Part shown: positions 1 to 6,406 of the stretch, in pieces | Numbering within the stretch: the first letter of the stretch is position 1 | Layout: every line of letters begins with the position of its first letter | Assembly: GCA_910579975.1 (NCBI GenBank) | Contig: CAJTWU010000041.1 | Location: 1-10,283 of the forward strand | DNA: 10,283 nucleotides | Direction: 5' to 3' | DNA from: an uncultured Vampirovibrio sp. | GTDB lineage: Bacteria > Cyanobacteriota > Vampirovibrionia > Gastranaerophilales > Gastranaerophilaceae | Notes under the pieces: generated by a model | What the model saw: only the letters and a program-made list of their open reading frames with translations | Database searches by the model: none | What the model was told of the DNA's origin: nothing | Program-made: the position numbers and the translations under genes

Positions 1-308
1 TTAGAGTCATTATGCATTCTTGTCATTCTAGCAGTGAATGTATCTGTGCAATGTGAGGCTCTTATACCTTCAAATCGGTTTGCAGTTATCGACATTCCAA
101 TTCCTGTGCCGCAAACAAGAATACCTTTTCCATTTGTTTTTAATACTTCTTTAGCTACATCTTTTGCAATTAATGGATAGTCGCAAGAGTCGGTATTATA
201 GCAGCCAAAATCTGAAACTTCATATCCAAGTTTTTGTAAATGGTTAATAATCTCATTTTTTAGTCTGAATCCGCCATGATCAGAACCTATAGTAATTGTT
301 TGAGTCAA
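1..308 (-). CDS. rpiB: Ribose-5-phosphate isomerase B, C-terminal part outside the window
   Basis: RpiB interconverts ribose 5-phosphate and ribulose 5-phosphate in the cytoplasmic non-oxidative pentose phosphate pathway. The 102 codons present show the N-terminal GSDHGGFxLK motif, the GILVCGTGIGMSI loop with the catalytic cysteine at residue 66, and RMHND with the acid/base histidine at residue 99, both where they sit in E. coli RpiB. The reading frame is open to the left edge, so the gene is cut by the window and not truncated. I chose TTG at 306-308 as start: AAGGGAG (314-320) lies 5 nt upstream and the next residues, TQTITIGSDH, are the family N terminus. It follows fabZ after 70 nt and may be the last gene of the envelope operon or have its own weak promoter. 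Paralogous sugar-phosphate isomerases of the LacA/RpiB family are a less likely alternative. Confidence 0.93.
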   Translation of the reverse strand, partial: MTQTITIGSDHGGFRLKNEIINHLQKLGYEVSDFGCYNTDSCDYPLIAKDVAKEVLKTNGKGILVCGTGIGMSITANRFEGIRASHCTDTFTARMTRMHNDS

Positions 309-327
309 ATCCGCTCCCTTCAACTTT

Positions 328-356
328 ATTTTATCATATGAATGAGAGCCTCGCAA
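328..356 (-). promoter_or_regulatory. Possible weak promoter for rpiB
   Basis: On the minus strand TTGCGA (351-356) is followed after 17 nt by TAAAAT (328-333), about 20 nt before the TTG start. The -10 matches the sigma-70 consensus at 5 of 6 positions and the -35 at 4 of 6. The -35 lies inside the fabZ-rpiB hairpin, and the predicted transcript would have only about 12 untranslated nt. Such matches are common in A+T-rich DNA, so this is tentative. Confidence 0.3.
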
Positions 357-365
357 GCGAGGCTC
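346..365 (-). terminator. Hairpin between fabZ and rpiB, possible attenuator
   Basis: GAGCCTCG (346-353) and CGAGGCTC (358-365) form a perfect 8-bp G+C-rich stem around a 4-nt loop. Neither side has a clean run of T: on the minus strand the stem is followed by TCATTCATATG, on the plus strand by an AT alternation. It could weaken read-through from fabZ into rpiB or protect the 3' end of the upstream mRNA. It is not a standard intrinsic terminator. Confidence 0.4.
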
Positions 366-378
366 ATATATATATGTA

Positions 379-819
379 TTATTTCAAAGCAACAGTTAAA
401 TCTGCTTCAATAGCCACTTTACCATCAACATAGCCTACACCGTGACATTTGCAAATAGGTCCTTTAACCTTTGTTGTTTCAACATGCATTTCAAGTCTGT
501 CACCAGGTCTTACAACACTCTTCCATCTTACATTGTCAACTCCGGCATAAAGAGTTAATTTACCTTTGTATTCAGGCATAGACATAAGAATTGGTGCTGA
601 ACATTGTGCCAATGCTTCAAGTTGAAGAACACCCGGCATAATAGGGTTATTAGGGAAATGACCCTGGAAAAATTCTTCGTTCATTGTAAGGTTTTTGTAT
701 CCCTTTGCATATTTACCTGGAACACATTCTGTAATTCTATCAACTAATAAAAATGGATATCTGTGCGGTATCATTTCCATTAACTGCATAACATCATAAG
801 TTAAAATTTCTTCTGTCAT
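379..819 (-). CDS. fabZ: 3-hydroxyacyl-[acyl-carrier-protein] dehydratase FabZ
   Basis: FabZ removes water from (3R)-hydroxyacyl-ACP to give trans-2-enoyl-ACP in type II fatty acid synthesis. It competes with the lipid A enzymes for hydroxyacyl-ACP, which explains its common location beside lpx genes. The 146-residue protein has normal length and one hot-dog fold. The sequence shows HRYPFLLVD near residue 19, the active-site FQGHFPNNPIMPGVLQLEALAQ region with catalytic His54 and Glu68 at E. coli numbering, and the GVDNVRWKSVVRPGD strand. AGGAGAG lies about 4-5 nt before the ATG and partly inside the end of lpxC, only 9 nt away, so the two are co-translated. Here fabZ is a separate gene, unlike the LpxC-FabZ fusion of Bacteroidetes. 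The downstream gene is rpiB and not the lpxA found in many operons. Confidence 0.97.
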   Translation of the reverse strand: MTEEILTYDVMQLMEMIPHRYPFLLVDRITECVPGKYAKGYKNLTMNEEFFQGHFPNNPIMPGVLQLEALAQCSAPILMSMPEYKGKLTLYAGVDNVRWKSVVRPGDRLEMHVETTKVKGPICKCHGVGYVDGKVAIEADLTVALK

Positions 820-828
820 TTTTCTCTC

Positions 829-1665
829 CTATATTTTAATTAGTTTATTTTTAAGTATTTGTGCAACTTTGGCATGAACTGCATGACCGGCTTCTTTTAC
901 AAGAATTTGCGCTCTCATATTGAGAGGTGAAACTCCTGTAAGATATAGGTCTCCAAACATATCCAAAATTTTATGTTTAACAGGTTCAAACTCCGAACGG
1001 AGCTCTGTAGTGTAACCGATATCTTTTAAACCAATTGTATTATCGATAGTAACTCCGCGTCCAAAACCCATCATTTGATATTTTTTAAGGTCTTTATAAA
1101 ATCCAAAAGTTCGGGCTTCAATAATCTCATCAATTTTATTAGAGTTAAAACTTACCCAACGATTTCTAAGATCCGGATGGTCATAATTTACAGCATAATT
1201 GATTGTAAGCTCTTTATCAGGCAAAATTACCATGCTGGTTTTTCCATTTAAGTAATAAACAGGCTCTGAAACCGTGTAAAGTTGATTGTTTACACCATCA
1301 ATTCCTGCTTGCTTAAATAACTCAACCCATGTTTTAGAACTTCCATCCAATATTGGAAACTCTGTTTCAGAAAGATAAACATCAATTGAGTCAATTTTAA
1401 GCAAAGCGCAAGCGGCCATAAAATGTTCGCATAGCATAGCTTTATATTTATAATCGCCTAAAAGTGTTCTATGTTCCTTGCTGCAAAGAGTTACACAATG
1501 ATCTGTTGAATAAAGATTATCAATACAGGCATCAAAACATACATCAGAACCTTTAGAAAAAATTCTGATTTTCCCTGTCTGTGAAGGTTTGATAATAACT
1601 TCACAAGGTTTATTTTTCATAAGTGAATTACCGGATGTTTTAATCTCTGTTTTGATTGTTACCAT
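829..1665 (-). CDS. lpxC: UDP-3-O-acyl-N-acetylglucosamine deacetylase LpxC
   Basis: LpxC is the zinc-dependent deacetylase for the committed step of lipid A synthesis, acting in the cytoplasm on UDP-3-O-acyl-GlcNAc. At 278 residues it is somewhat shorter than E. coli LpxC (305). The metal and catalytic residues are all present: Glu80-His81 in CEHFMAA, His231 and Asp235 in VKHKILDMFGD, and His261 in EAGHAVHAK. FPILDGSS and EARTFGFYKD are further family motifs. The usual GVGLHTG near the N terminus is replaced by GNSLMKN, so the conserved histidine there is lost. The ATG overlaps the lpxD TAA stop by one base (TAATG), and fabZ follows after 9 nt, indicating translational coupling. Since zinc ligands and general base are kept, I expect an active enzyme. 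Confidence 0.94.
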   Translation of the reverse strand: MVTIKTEIKTSGNSLMKNKPCEVIIKPSQTGKIRIFSKGSDVCFDACIDNLYSTDHCVTLCSKEHRTLLGDYKYKAMLCEHFMAACALLKIDSIDVYLSETEFPILDGSSKTWVELFKQAGIDGVNNQLYTVSEPVYYLNGKTSMVILPDKELTINYAVNYDHPDLRNRWVSFNSNKIDEIIEARTFGFYKDLKKYQMMGFGRGVTIDNTIGLKDIGYTTELRSEFEPVKHKILDMFGDLYLTGVSPLNMRAQILVKEAGHAVHAKVAQILKNKLIKI

Positions 1666-2753
1666 TATTCTTGACTTTCTTCAAATGTACGTAGAAGCGG
1701 CTCATATTTTTTGAATTTAGCAATTAATTCTCCCGCATCTTTCATAACTTTTAACTGCTTAATAAATTCTTTTCTTGGAACAGCCGGAGCTCCTACAACA
1801 ATTGATTTCGCCGGGAAGCTCTTTGTAACACCGGCTTTTGCTGCAATAATAGTATCATCTCCAATTGAAATATGATCAGCAAGACCTGCTTGACCGGCAA
1901 TAACTACTCTATCACCAATTACACAGCTGCCGGCAATACCAACTTGAGAGACTATCATACAGCCTTTTCCAACTCTACAGTTATGACCAATCATTACTAA
2001 GTCATCAATTTTTGTATTATCTCCAATTATAGTATTTTCAATTGTTCCTCTATCGATTGCAGTATTAGCACCAATTTCAACATTGTTACCAATAATTACT
2101 GAACCGATTGAAGGGATTTTAAAAATAACTTGTTCAATATTACCTTCTTTGATTTCTCCATCTTTTCTAGCTTGTTCAATATTATTAGGATTTTCTGTTA
2201 CAAAGCTGAAACCATCTGCACCAAGAGAAACTCCATGGTGAAGAATTACATCATTGCCAACTTTTACTCTATCCCCGATATTTACACCAGCATGGAAGAA
2301 ACATTTATTACCAATAATAGCGCCATTACCAATATAGCTGTTTGCTAAAATCTTTGTATTGTCACCAATTACAGCGTTTTCTGCAACTACAACATTAGCT
2401 CCTAATGAAACATTTTCACCTAATTTAGCAGAAGGATGAACTACAGCAGTAGGATGAATACCCGCATTGGTATGTGGTTCTTCATAAAACATTGTAATAA
2501 GTTTCATCATTGCTAATCTTGGACGTTCAACTTCAATAGTAGTGAAACCATCAATGTTCACACCTAATGGAACTAAAGCTGCTTGAGCTTTTGTAGAAGT
2601 AAGATTTGCAATTTCTTCTTCTCCCAAAGCCAAGGCTAAAGTATTTTCATCTGCTAAAGCCGGAGGTGCAATATTTGTAATTGCAACATCTTTTGCTTTA
2701 GAAAGCATGCCGCCTGTAATTTGAGCAATTTGTTCTAATGTAAAAGTTTTCAT
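1665..2753 (-). CDS. lpxD: UDP-3-O-acylglucosamine N-acyltransferase LpxD
   Basis: LpxD transfers a 3-hydroxyacyl chain from ACP to the free amine made by LpxC, the third lipid A step. The 362-residue protein has an N-terminal uridine-binding domain (about 1-95), a left-handed beta-helix of hexapeptide repeats (about 98-320), and a C-terminal helical tail with many Lys and Glu. Family marks are SLGADGFSF and VMIGHN, whose His257 corresponds to the catalytic histidine (239 in E. coli). Between them sits a loop about 18 residues longer than in E. coli. I chose ATG 2751-2753 because GGGGAG lies 9 nt before it and MKTFTLEQIA is the family start. A frame-matched ATG at 2780 has no Shine-Dalgarno and lies inside the upstream gene. 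The upstream gene ends 19 nt away and lpxC overlaps the stop by one base. Confidence 0.95.
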   Translation of the reverse strand: MKTFTLEQIAQITGGMLSKAKDVAITNIAPPALADENTLALALGEEEIANLTSTKAQAALVPLGVNIDGFTTIEVERPRLAMMKLITMFYEEPHTNAGIHPTAVVHPSAKLGENVSLGANVVVAENAVIGDNTKILANSYIGNGAIIGNKCFFHAGVNIGDRVKVGNDVILHHGVSLGADGFSFVTENPNNIEQARKDGEIKEGNIEQVIFKIPSIGSVIIGNNVEIGANTAIDRGTIENTIIGDNTKIDDLVMIGHNCRVGKGCMIVSQVGIAGSCVIGDRVVIAGQAGLADHISIGDDTIIAAKAGVTKSFPAKSIVVGAPAVPRKEFIKQLKVMKDAGELIAKFKKYEPLLRTFEESQE

Positions 2754-2772
2754 AATCAACTCCCCTATATAT

Positions 2773-3231
2773 CTATCCATTAATTTTATTTATAATATTT
2801 GTTGTGGATTTGCCTTGAACAAAGTCTATAAATTCAACTTTTATACTGTTTCTAAGGACTATCTCCCGTTCCGGTAAAGTCTCTAATGTATAATCCGCTC
2901 CTTTTGTATAAACATCTGGTTTAATGTCTTCCAAAAGCTTTGCGGGAGACTTCTCATCAAATAATACCACATAATCAACACAACTCAAAGCACTTAATAT
3001 TTCAGCGCGGTCGTTCTCATTATTAATAGGTCTTCCTTCTCCTTTTAGATTTTTAACAGAAGTATCTGAATTAAGCATTACAATTAAGTAATCTGCAAAT
3101 TCTTTTGTTTTTTGAAGATATCGAACATGTCCTACATGTAAAATATCAAAACATCCGTTTGTAACAACATAGGTTTTCCCATTTTGTTGTCCTTCACGTA
3201 CAATATTAACTATTTCTTGTTGTGTTACCAT
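2773..3231 (-). CDS. rfaE2: D-glycero-beta-D-manno-heptose 1-phosphate adenylyltransferase (HldE C-terminal type, RfaE2)
   Basis: This enzyme makes ADP-heptose from heptose 1-phosphate and ATP, the activated sugar for the LPS inner core. At 152 residues it is a stand-alone version of the C-terminal nucleotidyltransferase domain of E. coli HldE. The kinase domain is absent here and would have to be encoded elsewhere. TNGCFDILHVGHVRYL carries the HxGH nucleotide-binding motif at residues 32-35; NSDTSVKNLKGEGRPINNENDRAEI and the GKSTTNII terminus (140-147) are typical. The ATG lies 26 nt inside the end of asd with GAGG about 5 nt ahead, so translation is probably coupled to asd. It links diaminopimelate genes to lipid A genes in one envelope operon. 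A related cytidylyltransferase is possible, but GKSTT and the LPS context favour the heptose enzyme. Confidence 0.92.
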   Translation of the reverse strand: MVTQQEIVNIVREGQQNGKTYVVTNGCFDILHVGHVRYLQKTKEFADYLIVMLNSDTSVKNLKGEGRPINNENDRAEILSALSCVDYVVLFDEKSPAKLLEDIKPDVYTKGADYTLETLPEREIVLRNSIKVEFIDFVQGKSTTNIINKING

Positions 3232-4243
3232 ATAACCTCATCTCAATAACTTTTTTGCAAATTCTTACAGTATTTAATGCTGCACCTATTCTTAAATTAT
3301 CAGCAACACACCATAATGAAATACCGTTATCAAATGCTAAATTCTTTCTTATTCTTCCTACAAATACAGGATCAACTCCGCTTGCATTACGTGTTGTAGG
3401 ATATTCAAAGTTGTCCGGATTATCAATAACTTTAATTCCGTAAGCATTTTTTAATATTTCGCGAATTTCATTAGGTTCAACTTTTGTCTGAAATTCAATA
3501 TCAACAGCTTCTGAATGACCGTTAAAAACAGGAACCCTTGCTGCTGTACAAGATATTGGAGTTTCTTCTGGAAGATGAAGAATTTTCTTTGTTTCATTAA
3601 CAACTTTCATTTCTTCTTTTGTATAACCATTTTCACAAAATACATCAATTTGAGGTATGACATTAAAAGAAATTGGCTTTTTGAAGCATTTATTTTCAAA
3701 TTCTACGCCTTTTAAATTTGCTTCTGTATCATCTTTTAATTCATTTATAGCTGCAAGTCCGGCACCTGAAACAGCCTGATAAGTCGATACAATAAGTCTT
3801 TTTATTCCAAACTTCTTATTTAAAGGTTCTAAAACTAACATTAATTGAGAAGTCGAGCAATTTGGATTAGCTATTATGCCTTTGTGTGCTCGTAAATCTT
3901 CGTCATTTACTCCGGCAATTACGAGTGGTACGTCTTTTTCCATACGAAAAGCAGAAGAGTTATCAATAATCAAACCACCGCGCTTAACAATTTCAGGTGC
4001 AAATTTTTGACTGGTAGAACCTCCGGCTGAAGCCATGACAATATCAATTCCTTCAAATACTTCAGGAGTGGCTTCTTCAACGATATATTCATGCCCTTTA
4101 AAAGTGATTTTTGACCCAGCACTGCGTGCACTTGATAAAAATTTAATAGTTTCAAATTCAATACCAAGTTCTTCTGTAATTTTAGTTATTTCTCTTCCAA
4201 CTACTCCAGTAGCCCCCAAAATTGCAATATTAGGCTTTCTCAT
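3206..4243 (-). CDS. asd: Aspartate-semialdehyde dehydrogenase
   Basis: Asd reduces aspartyl phosphate to aspartate semialdehyde with NADPH, the branch point to lysine/diaminopimelate, threonine and methionine. The 345-residue protein has the NADP loop GATGVVGREI at 10-19, SAGGSTSQ, ANPNCSTSQL with catalytic Cys129, AVSGAGLAAINEL, and RVPVFNGHSEAVDIEF with active-site His243. Length and motif order are those of a standard bacterial enzyme. The ATG directly follows the dapB TAG stop with no spacer, and its Shine-Dalgarno GGAGGGG lies in the last dapB codons. Its 3' end overlaps the adenylyltransferase gene by 26 nt. Together with dapB it supplies two steps of meso-diaminopimelate and lysine synthesis, consistent with the cell-wall theme of the operon. 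Confidence 0.97.
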   Translation of the reverse strand: MRKPNIAILGATGVVGREITKITEELGIEFETIKFLSSARSAGSKITFKGHEYIVEEATPEVFEGIDIVMASAGGSTSQKFAPEIVKRGGLIIDNSSAFRMEKDVPLVIAGVNDEDLRAHKGIIANPNCSTSQLMLVLEPLNKKFGIKRLIVSTYQAVSGAGLAAINELKDDTEANLKGVEFENKCFKKPISFNVIPQIDVFCENGYTKEEMKVVNETKKILHLPEETPISCTAARVPVFNGHSEAVDIEFQTKVEPNEIREILKNAYGIKVIDNPDNFEYPTTRNASGVDPVFVGRIRKNLAFDNGISLWCVADNLRIGAALNTVRICKKVIEMRLYGNTTRNS

Positions 4244-4996
4244 CTACCCCTCCATTATATTTTCTAATCCATAAATGAACTCGTTATGTTCATTTACATA
4301 TCGTGCTGCCAATAAAACACCGTTCATATAACATTCTCTGTTCATAGAATCATGTCTGATTGTTAAAATTTGACCGCTTGAACCAAATAAAACTTCTTGT
4401 GAAGCTATATATCCAGGCATTCTAACTGAATGTATATGTATATTATTGTATGAAACTCCTCCTCTTGCGCCTTCAATTGTTTCTTTTTCAGCACAATTGC
4501 CGATTGTAAAATCATCATTAGCTTCCGCCATCATCAATGCTGTTTTTACTGCTGTTCCTGATGGAGCATCTTTCTTTTGGTTATGATGAAGTTCAATAAT
4601 TTCAGCATTATCAAAGTATTTTGAAGCCATTTGAGCAAATTTCATCAACAATACAGCTCCTGTTGAAAAGTTCGGGGCGATAAGGCATGCTATCTGCTTT
4701 TCTTCACTAAGCTTTTTTAGTTCAGCTATTTGTGAGTCTGTTAAACCGGTTGTACCTATTACAACTTTAATCCCGTTATTGAGACAATAAAGTGCATTTT
4801 CGTATATGGAAGCCGGCTGGGTAAAGTCAATTAAAACATCAATTTTTACTGAGTCATTAGCATCTTTTATTGTAGCAAATTGTCCATTAAAAATATCAAT
4901 TTGGGCAACTAATGTCATGTCTTCAGCAGCATTAACTGCTTTTACTACTTCTTGTCCCATCTTACCATTAGCACCGCATACAGCTATATTTATCAT
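4244..4996 (-). CDS. dapB: 4-hydroxy-tetrahydrodipicolinate reductase DapB
   Basis: DapB reduces the dihydrodipicolinate product of DapA with NAD(P)H in the lysine/diaminopimelate pathway. The 250-residue protein shows the nucleotide-binding GANGKMG at 8-14, IDFTQP at 56-61, GTTG at 81-84, and the signature ELHHNQKKDAPSGTA with active-site His138 and Lys142, followed by IHIHSVRMPGYIASQEVLFG. I chose ATG 4994-4996 because MINIAVCGANGKMG is the family N terminus and GGGGAG lies 8 nt upstream. The frame stays open to 5104, but that extension runs through the probable promoter and has no family match. It is the first gene of the envelope operon, preceded by a 229-nt spacer with regulatory signals, and it abuts asd exactly. 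Confidence 0.97.
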   Translation of the reverse strand: MINIAVCGANGKMGQEVVKAVNAAEDMTLVAQIDIFNGQFATIKDANDSVKIDVLIDFTQPASIYENALYCLNNGIKVVIGTTGLTDSQIAELKKLSEEKQIACLIAPNFSTGAVLLMKFAQMASKYFDNAEIIELHHNQKKDAPSGTAVKTALMMAEANDDFTIGNCAEKETIEGARGGVSYNNIHIHSVRMPGYIASQEVLFGSSGQILTIRHDSMNRECYMNGVLLAARYVNEHNEFIYGLENIMEG

Positions 4997-5029
4997 ATAA
5001 TCATCTCCCCTTAACAATTCTATGCTTAT

Positions 5030-5059
5030 ATTATCACAAAAGAAATTCAATATATACAA
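5030..5059 (-). promoter_or_regulatory. Likely promoter of the dapB operon
   Basis: On the minus strand TTGTAT (5054-5059) is followed after 18 nt by GATAAT (5030-5035). The -10 is preceded by TGT, giving an extended -10 element (TGnGATAAT). Transcription would begin near 5023, leaving a leader of about 26 nt that contains the dapB Shine-Dalgarno GGGGAG. The upstream gene trmD has no minus-strand terminator, so some read-through into dapB is also possible. Confidence 0.55.
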
Positions 5060-5083
5060 TACTTTCAGCTTGCAATTGTAAAG

Positions 5084-5106
5084 ATTTGTTACTTTATGTA
5101 ACAAAT
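5084..5106. repeat. Perfect 9-bp inverted repeat upstream of dapB
   Basis: ATTTGTTAC (5084-5092) and GTAACAAAT (5098-5106) are exact inverted repeats around the 5-nt spacer TTTAT. The dyad lies about 25 nt upstream of the dapB -35 and about 17 nt upstream of the -35 of the divergent small RNA promoter, which is where a shared operator would be placed. Its A+T-rich arms and short spacer fit a dimeric repressor or activator site. No T-run follows, so it is not a terminator. I cannot assign a regulator. Confidence 0.5.
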
Positions 5107-5122
5107 TAATCTATATTTGTTA

Positions 5123-5151
5123 TTGAAAAAGTATATTGAGGAATATATAAA
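5123..5151 (+). promoter_or_regulatory. Plus-strand promoter for a candidate small RNA
   Basis: TTGAAA (5123-5128) and TATAAA (5146-5151) are separated by exactly 17 nt. A perfect TATAAT also lies at 5153-5158 but has no good -35 at the right distance. Transcription would start near 5158-5164 and reach a plus-strand terminator about 70 nt later. No plus-strand protein gene follows. Confidence 0.5.
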
Positions 5152-5158
5152 GTATAAT

Positions 5159-5231
5159 CTCTTTTCTTTATTTTCTCCTCCACTCCTTTATCTAACGAGA
5201 GTTAAGGCCGCAACGATGCGGCTTTTTATTT
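5159..5231 (+). ncRNA. Candidate small regulatory RNA, CU-rich, antisense to the trmD 3' end
   Basis: The spacer between trmD and dapB has a full set of signals for a plus-strand RNA of about 70 nt: a sigma-70-like promoter, a short body and an intrinsic terminator. The body begins with a pyrimidine-rich stretch at about 5159-5192 that contains CTCCTCC and ACTCCTTTA. These resemble the anti-Shine-Dalgarno end of 16S rRNA, so they could pair with GGAGG-type ribosome binding sites. Next comes a small hairpin TAAC-GAGA-GTTA (5193-5204) with a GNRA loop, then the terminator stem. Unpaired CU-rich motifs that block ribosome binding are known in other small RNAs, such as cyanobacterial Yfr1 and staphylococcal RsaE. 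I do not claim homology to either. The last bases overlap the trmD stop codon in antisense. No convincing peptide is encoded. Confidence 0.5.
5204..5231 (+). terminator. Intrinsic terminator on the plus strand
   Basis: GCCGC (5207-5211) pairs with GCGGC (5218-5222) around the loop AACGAT, and the stem extends by one G-T and two A-T pairs. TTTTTATTT follows at once. On the minus strand the same stem is followed by CTTAACTCTCG, which has no T-run, so it does not look like the trmD terminator. Its direction is the main reason to look for a plus-strand transcript here. Confidence 0.7.
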
Positions 5232-5909
5232 GGAAAACTTTTTCCATAGATCAGGACGTTTTGATTTGGTCCTTGCTATTTTTTGTTCCATGCGATACTC
5301 ATCAATAAGTTTATGATTACCGTTTAATAAAACCTCCGGTACTTCATACCCTCTAAAATTTCTTGGTTTTGTATATTGCGGATATTCTAAAAGACCATCT
5401 GAAAAACTATCATCATGAGCTGATTCAATTTTACCCAATGTTCCTTCAATTTTTCTTGAAACACTATCTATTATACAAAGAGCCGGCAGCTCTCCACCCG
5501 TTAAAACAAAGTCACCAATAGAGATTTCTCGTGGTTTAATTATTTCTCTTATTCTTTCATCAAAACCTTCATAATGACCGCAAAGTATAACAATTTGTTC
5601 ATATGAAGCAAGTTCATTGGATATTTTATCTGTGAACGGTTCACCTTGCGGAGTCATCATTAATGTAATGCTGTGTTCTTTTTTTTCAACCGCTTCATAA
5701 GCATCTATATAAGGTTGTGGCATAAGAACCATTCCTGCTCCGCCGCCATAAGGTGTATCATCAACTTTTTTATGTTTATCAAGTGTATAATCACGGGGAT
5801 TTATTGTATTTACACTAATAACACCTTCTTCTGTTGCTCGTCTCATTATACTAAAATCCAAATGAGACCGGATTAGTTCAGGAAATAATGTTAAGACATC
5901 AAATCTCAT
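5226..5909 (-). CDS. trmD: tRNA (guanine-37-N1)-methyltransferase TrmD
   Basis: TrmD uses S-adenosylmethionine to methylate G37 of tRNAs that read CUN, CCN and CGG codons, which prevents +1 frameshifting. The protein is a dimeric trefoil-knot (SPOUT) enzyme of 227 residues, slightly shorter than the usual 240-255. Motifs are MRFDVLTLFPELI, DTPYGGGAGM (51-60), LCGHYEGFDER (110-119), EISIGDFVLTGGELPAL (128-144), and SFSDGLLEYPQYTKP, whose Asp171 corresponds to the catalytic aspartate. The ATG overlaps the rimM TGA by four bases (ATGA), a classic coupled junction. It is the last gene of the zinc-ribbon/rimM/trmD unit. Its stop codon is overlapped in antisense by the plus-strand terminator of the candidate small RNA. 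Confidence 0.97.
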   Translation of the reverse strand: MRFDVLTLFPELIRSHLDFSIMRRATEEGVISVNTINPRDYTLDKHKKVDDTPYGGGAGMVLMPQPYIDAYEAVEKKEHSITLMMTPQGEPFTDKISNELASYEQIVILCGHYEGFDERIREIIKPREISIGDFVLTGGELPALCIIDSVSRKIEGTLGKIESAHDDSFSDGLLEYPQYTKPRNFRGYEVPEVLLNGNHKLIDEYRMEQKIARTKSKRPDLWKKFSK

Positions 5910-6406
5910 GAAAGCAATCCTTCAATATTATTGATTTGGATACGTCGAGATTTAATATCAACAGAAAGTACAATAGCTTTTACAAAAGGTACAAGCGCAA
6001 TATTTTTGTTTAATGTTTTGATTGATAATAAGTCACTAGCTCCGTTATTTGAGACTCCGACAATCGCACCAACTTTGGTTCCTCCGTCATAAACATCAAG
6101 TCCAACCAGTTCATCAATCAAAAACTCATCTTCTTCAAGATTTTCTCTTGCTGTAGTTTCCTCTACAAAAACTAATTCACCTTTATACTCAATAATCTCA
6201 TTGAGTGTATTAATACCTTTAAACTTAATAATAGCGCACTTTGGCGTAAATCTAAGATTCTCAATCTCAAAGTATTTATCCTGAATATAAACACCTTCAA
6301 GCTGAGACAAAAATTGTTCCCTATTTTTAGTATAACCAAGCTTTGCTTCGCCTTTTACACCATGGAAATTTAAAATTTTACCTACAGAAATAAAGTTATT
6401 CTTCAT
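5906..6406 (-). CDS. rimM: Ribosome maturation factor RimM
   Basis: RimM binds ribosomal protein S19 and the 30S head during assembly. The 166-residue protein has the N-terminal barrel starting FISVGKILNFHGVKGEAKLGY and a C-terminal PRC-barrel (about 92-166) starting EDEFLIDELVGLDVYDGGTKVGAIVGV and ending with the ALVPFVKAIVLSVD segment. Length is typical. I chose ATG 6404-6406 because MKNNFISVGKI matches the family N terminus. The frame is open to 6454, but those 16 extra codons lie in the basic/acidic tail of the upstream gene and add nothing recognisable. The start lies 11 nt inside the upstream gene, the Shine-Dalgarno is weak (AGAAAGAAG), and trmD overlaps the end by 4 nt. Expression therefore probably depends on translation of the upstream gene. 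Confidence 0.94.
   Translation of the reverse strand: MKNNFISVGKILNFHGVKGEAKLGYTKNREQFLSQLEGVYIQDKYFEIENLRFTPKCAIIKFKGINTLNEIIEYKGELVFVEETTARENLEEDEFLIDELVGLDVYDGGTKVGAIVGVSNNGASDLLSIKTLNKNIALVPFVKAIVLSVDIKSRRIQINNIEGLLS

Noticed and set aside
2754..2780. Longer LpxD start at the ATG at 2780
   Set aside because: No Shine-Dalgarno precedes it, it overlaps the adenylyltransferase gene end, and the extra nine residues match nothing. ATG 2753 has GGGGAG at a good distance.
4997..5104. Longer DapB start giving 36 extra N-terminal residues
   Set aside because: The extension runs through the probable dapB promoter and half of the 9-bp dyad, and DapB proteins begin directly with the nucleotide-binding strand.
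5106..5186. Short minus-strand frame starting GTG near 5183, 25 residues, after AAAGGAG
   Set aside because: The Shine-Dalgarno-like bases touch the GTG, leaving no spacing, and the peptide has no recognisable feature. The purine-rich stretch is better explained as the complement of the CU-rich small RNA segment.
5204..5231. Stem at the trmD end as the trmD terminator
   Set aside because: The T-run is only on the plus strand; on the minus strand the stem is followed by CTTAACTCTCG.
5117..5308. Plus-strand open frame of 63 codons over the small RNA and trmD end
   Set aside because: It crosses the intrinsic terminator and continues antisense into trmD; no Shine-Dalgarno and no similarity to any protein I recognise.
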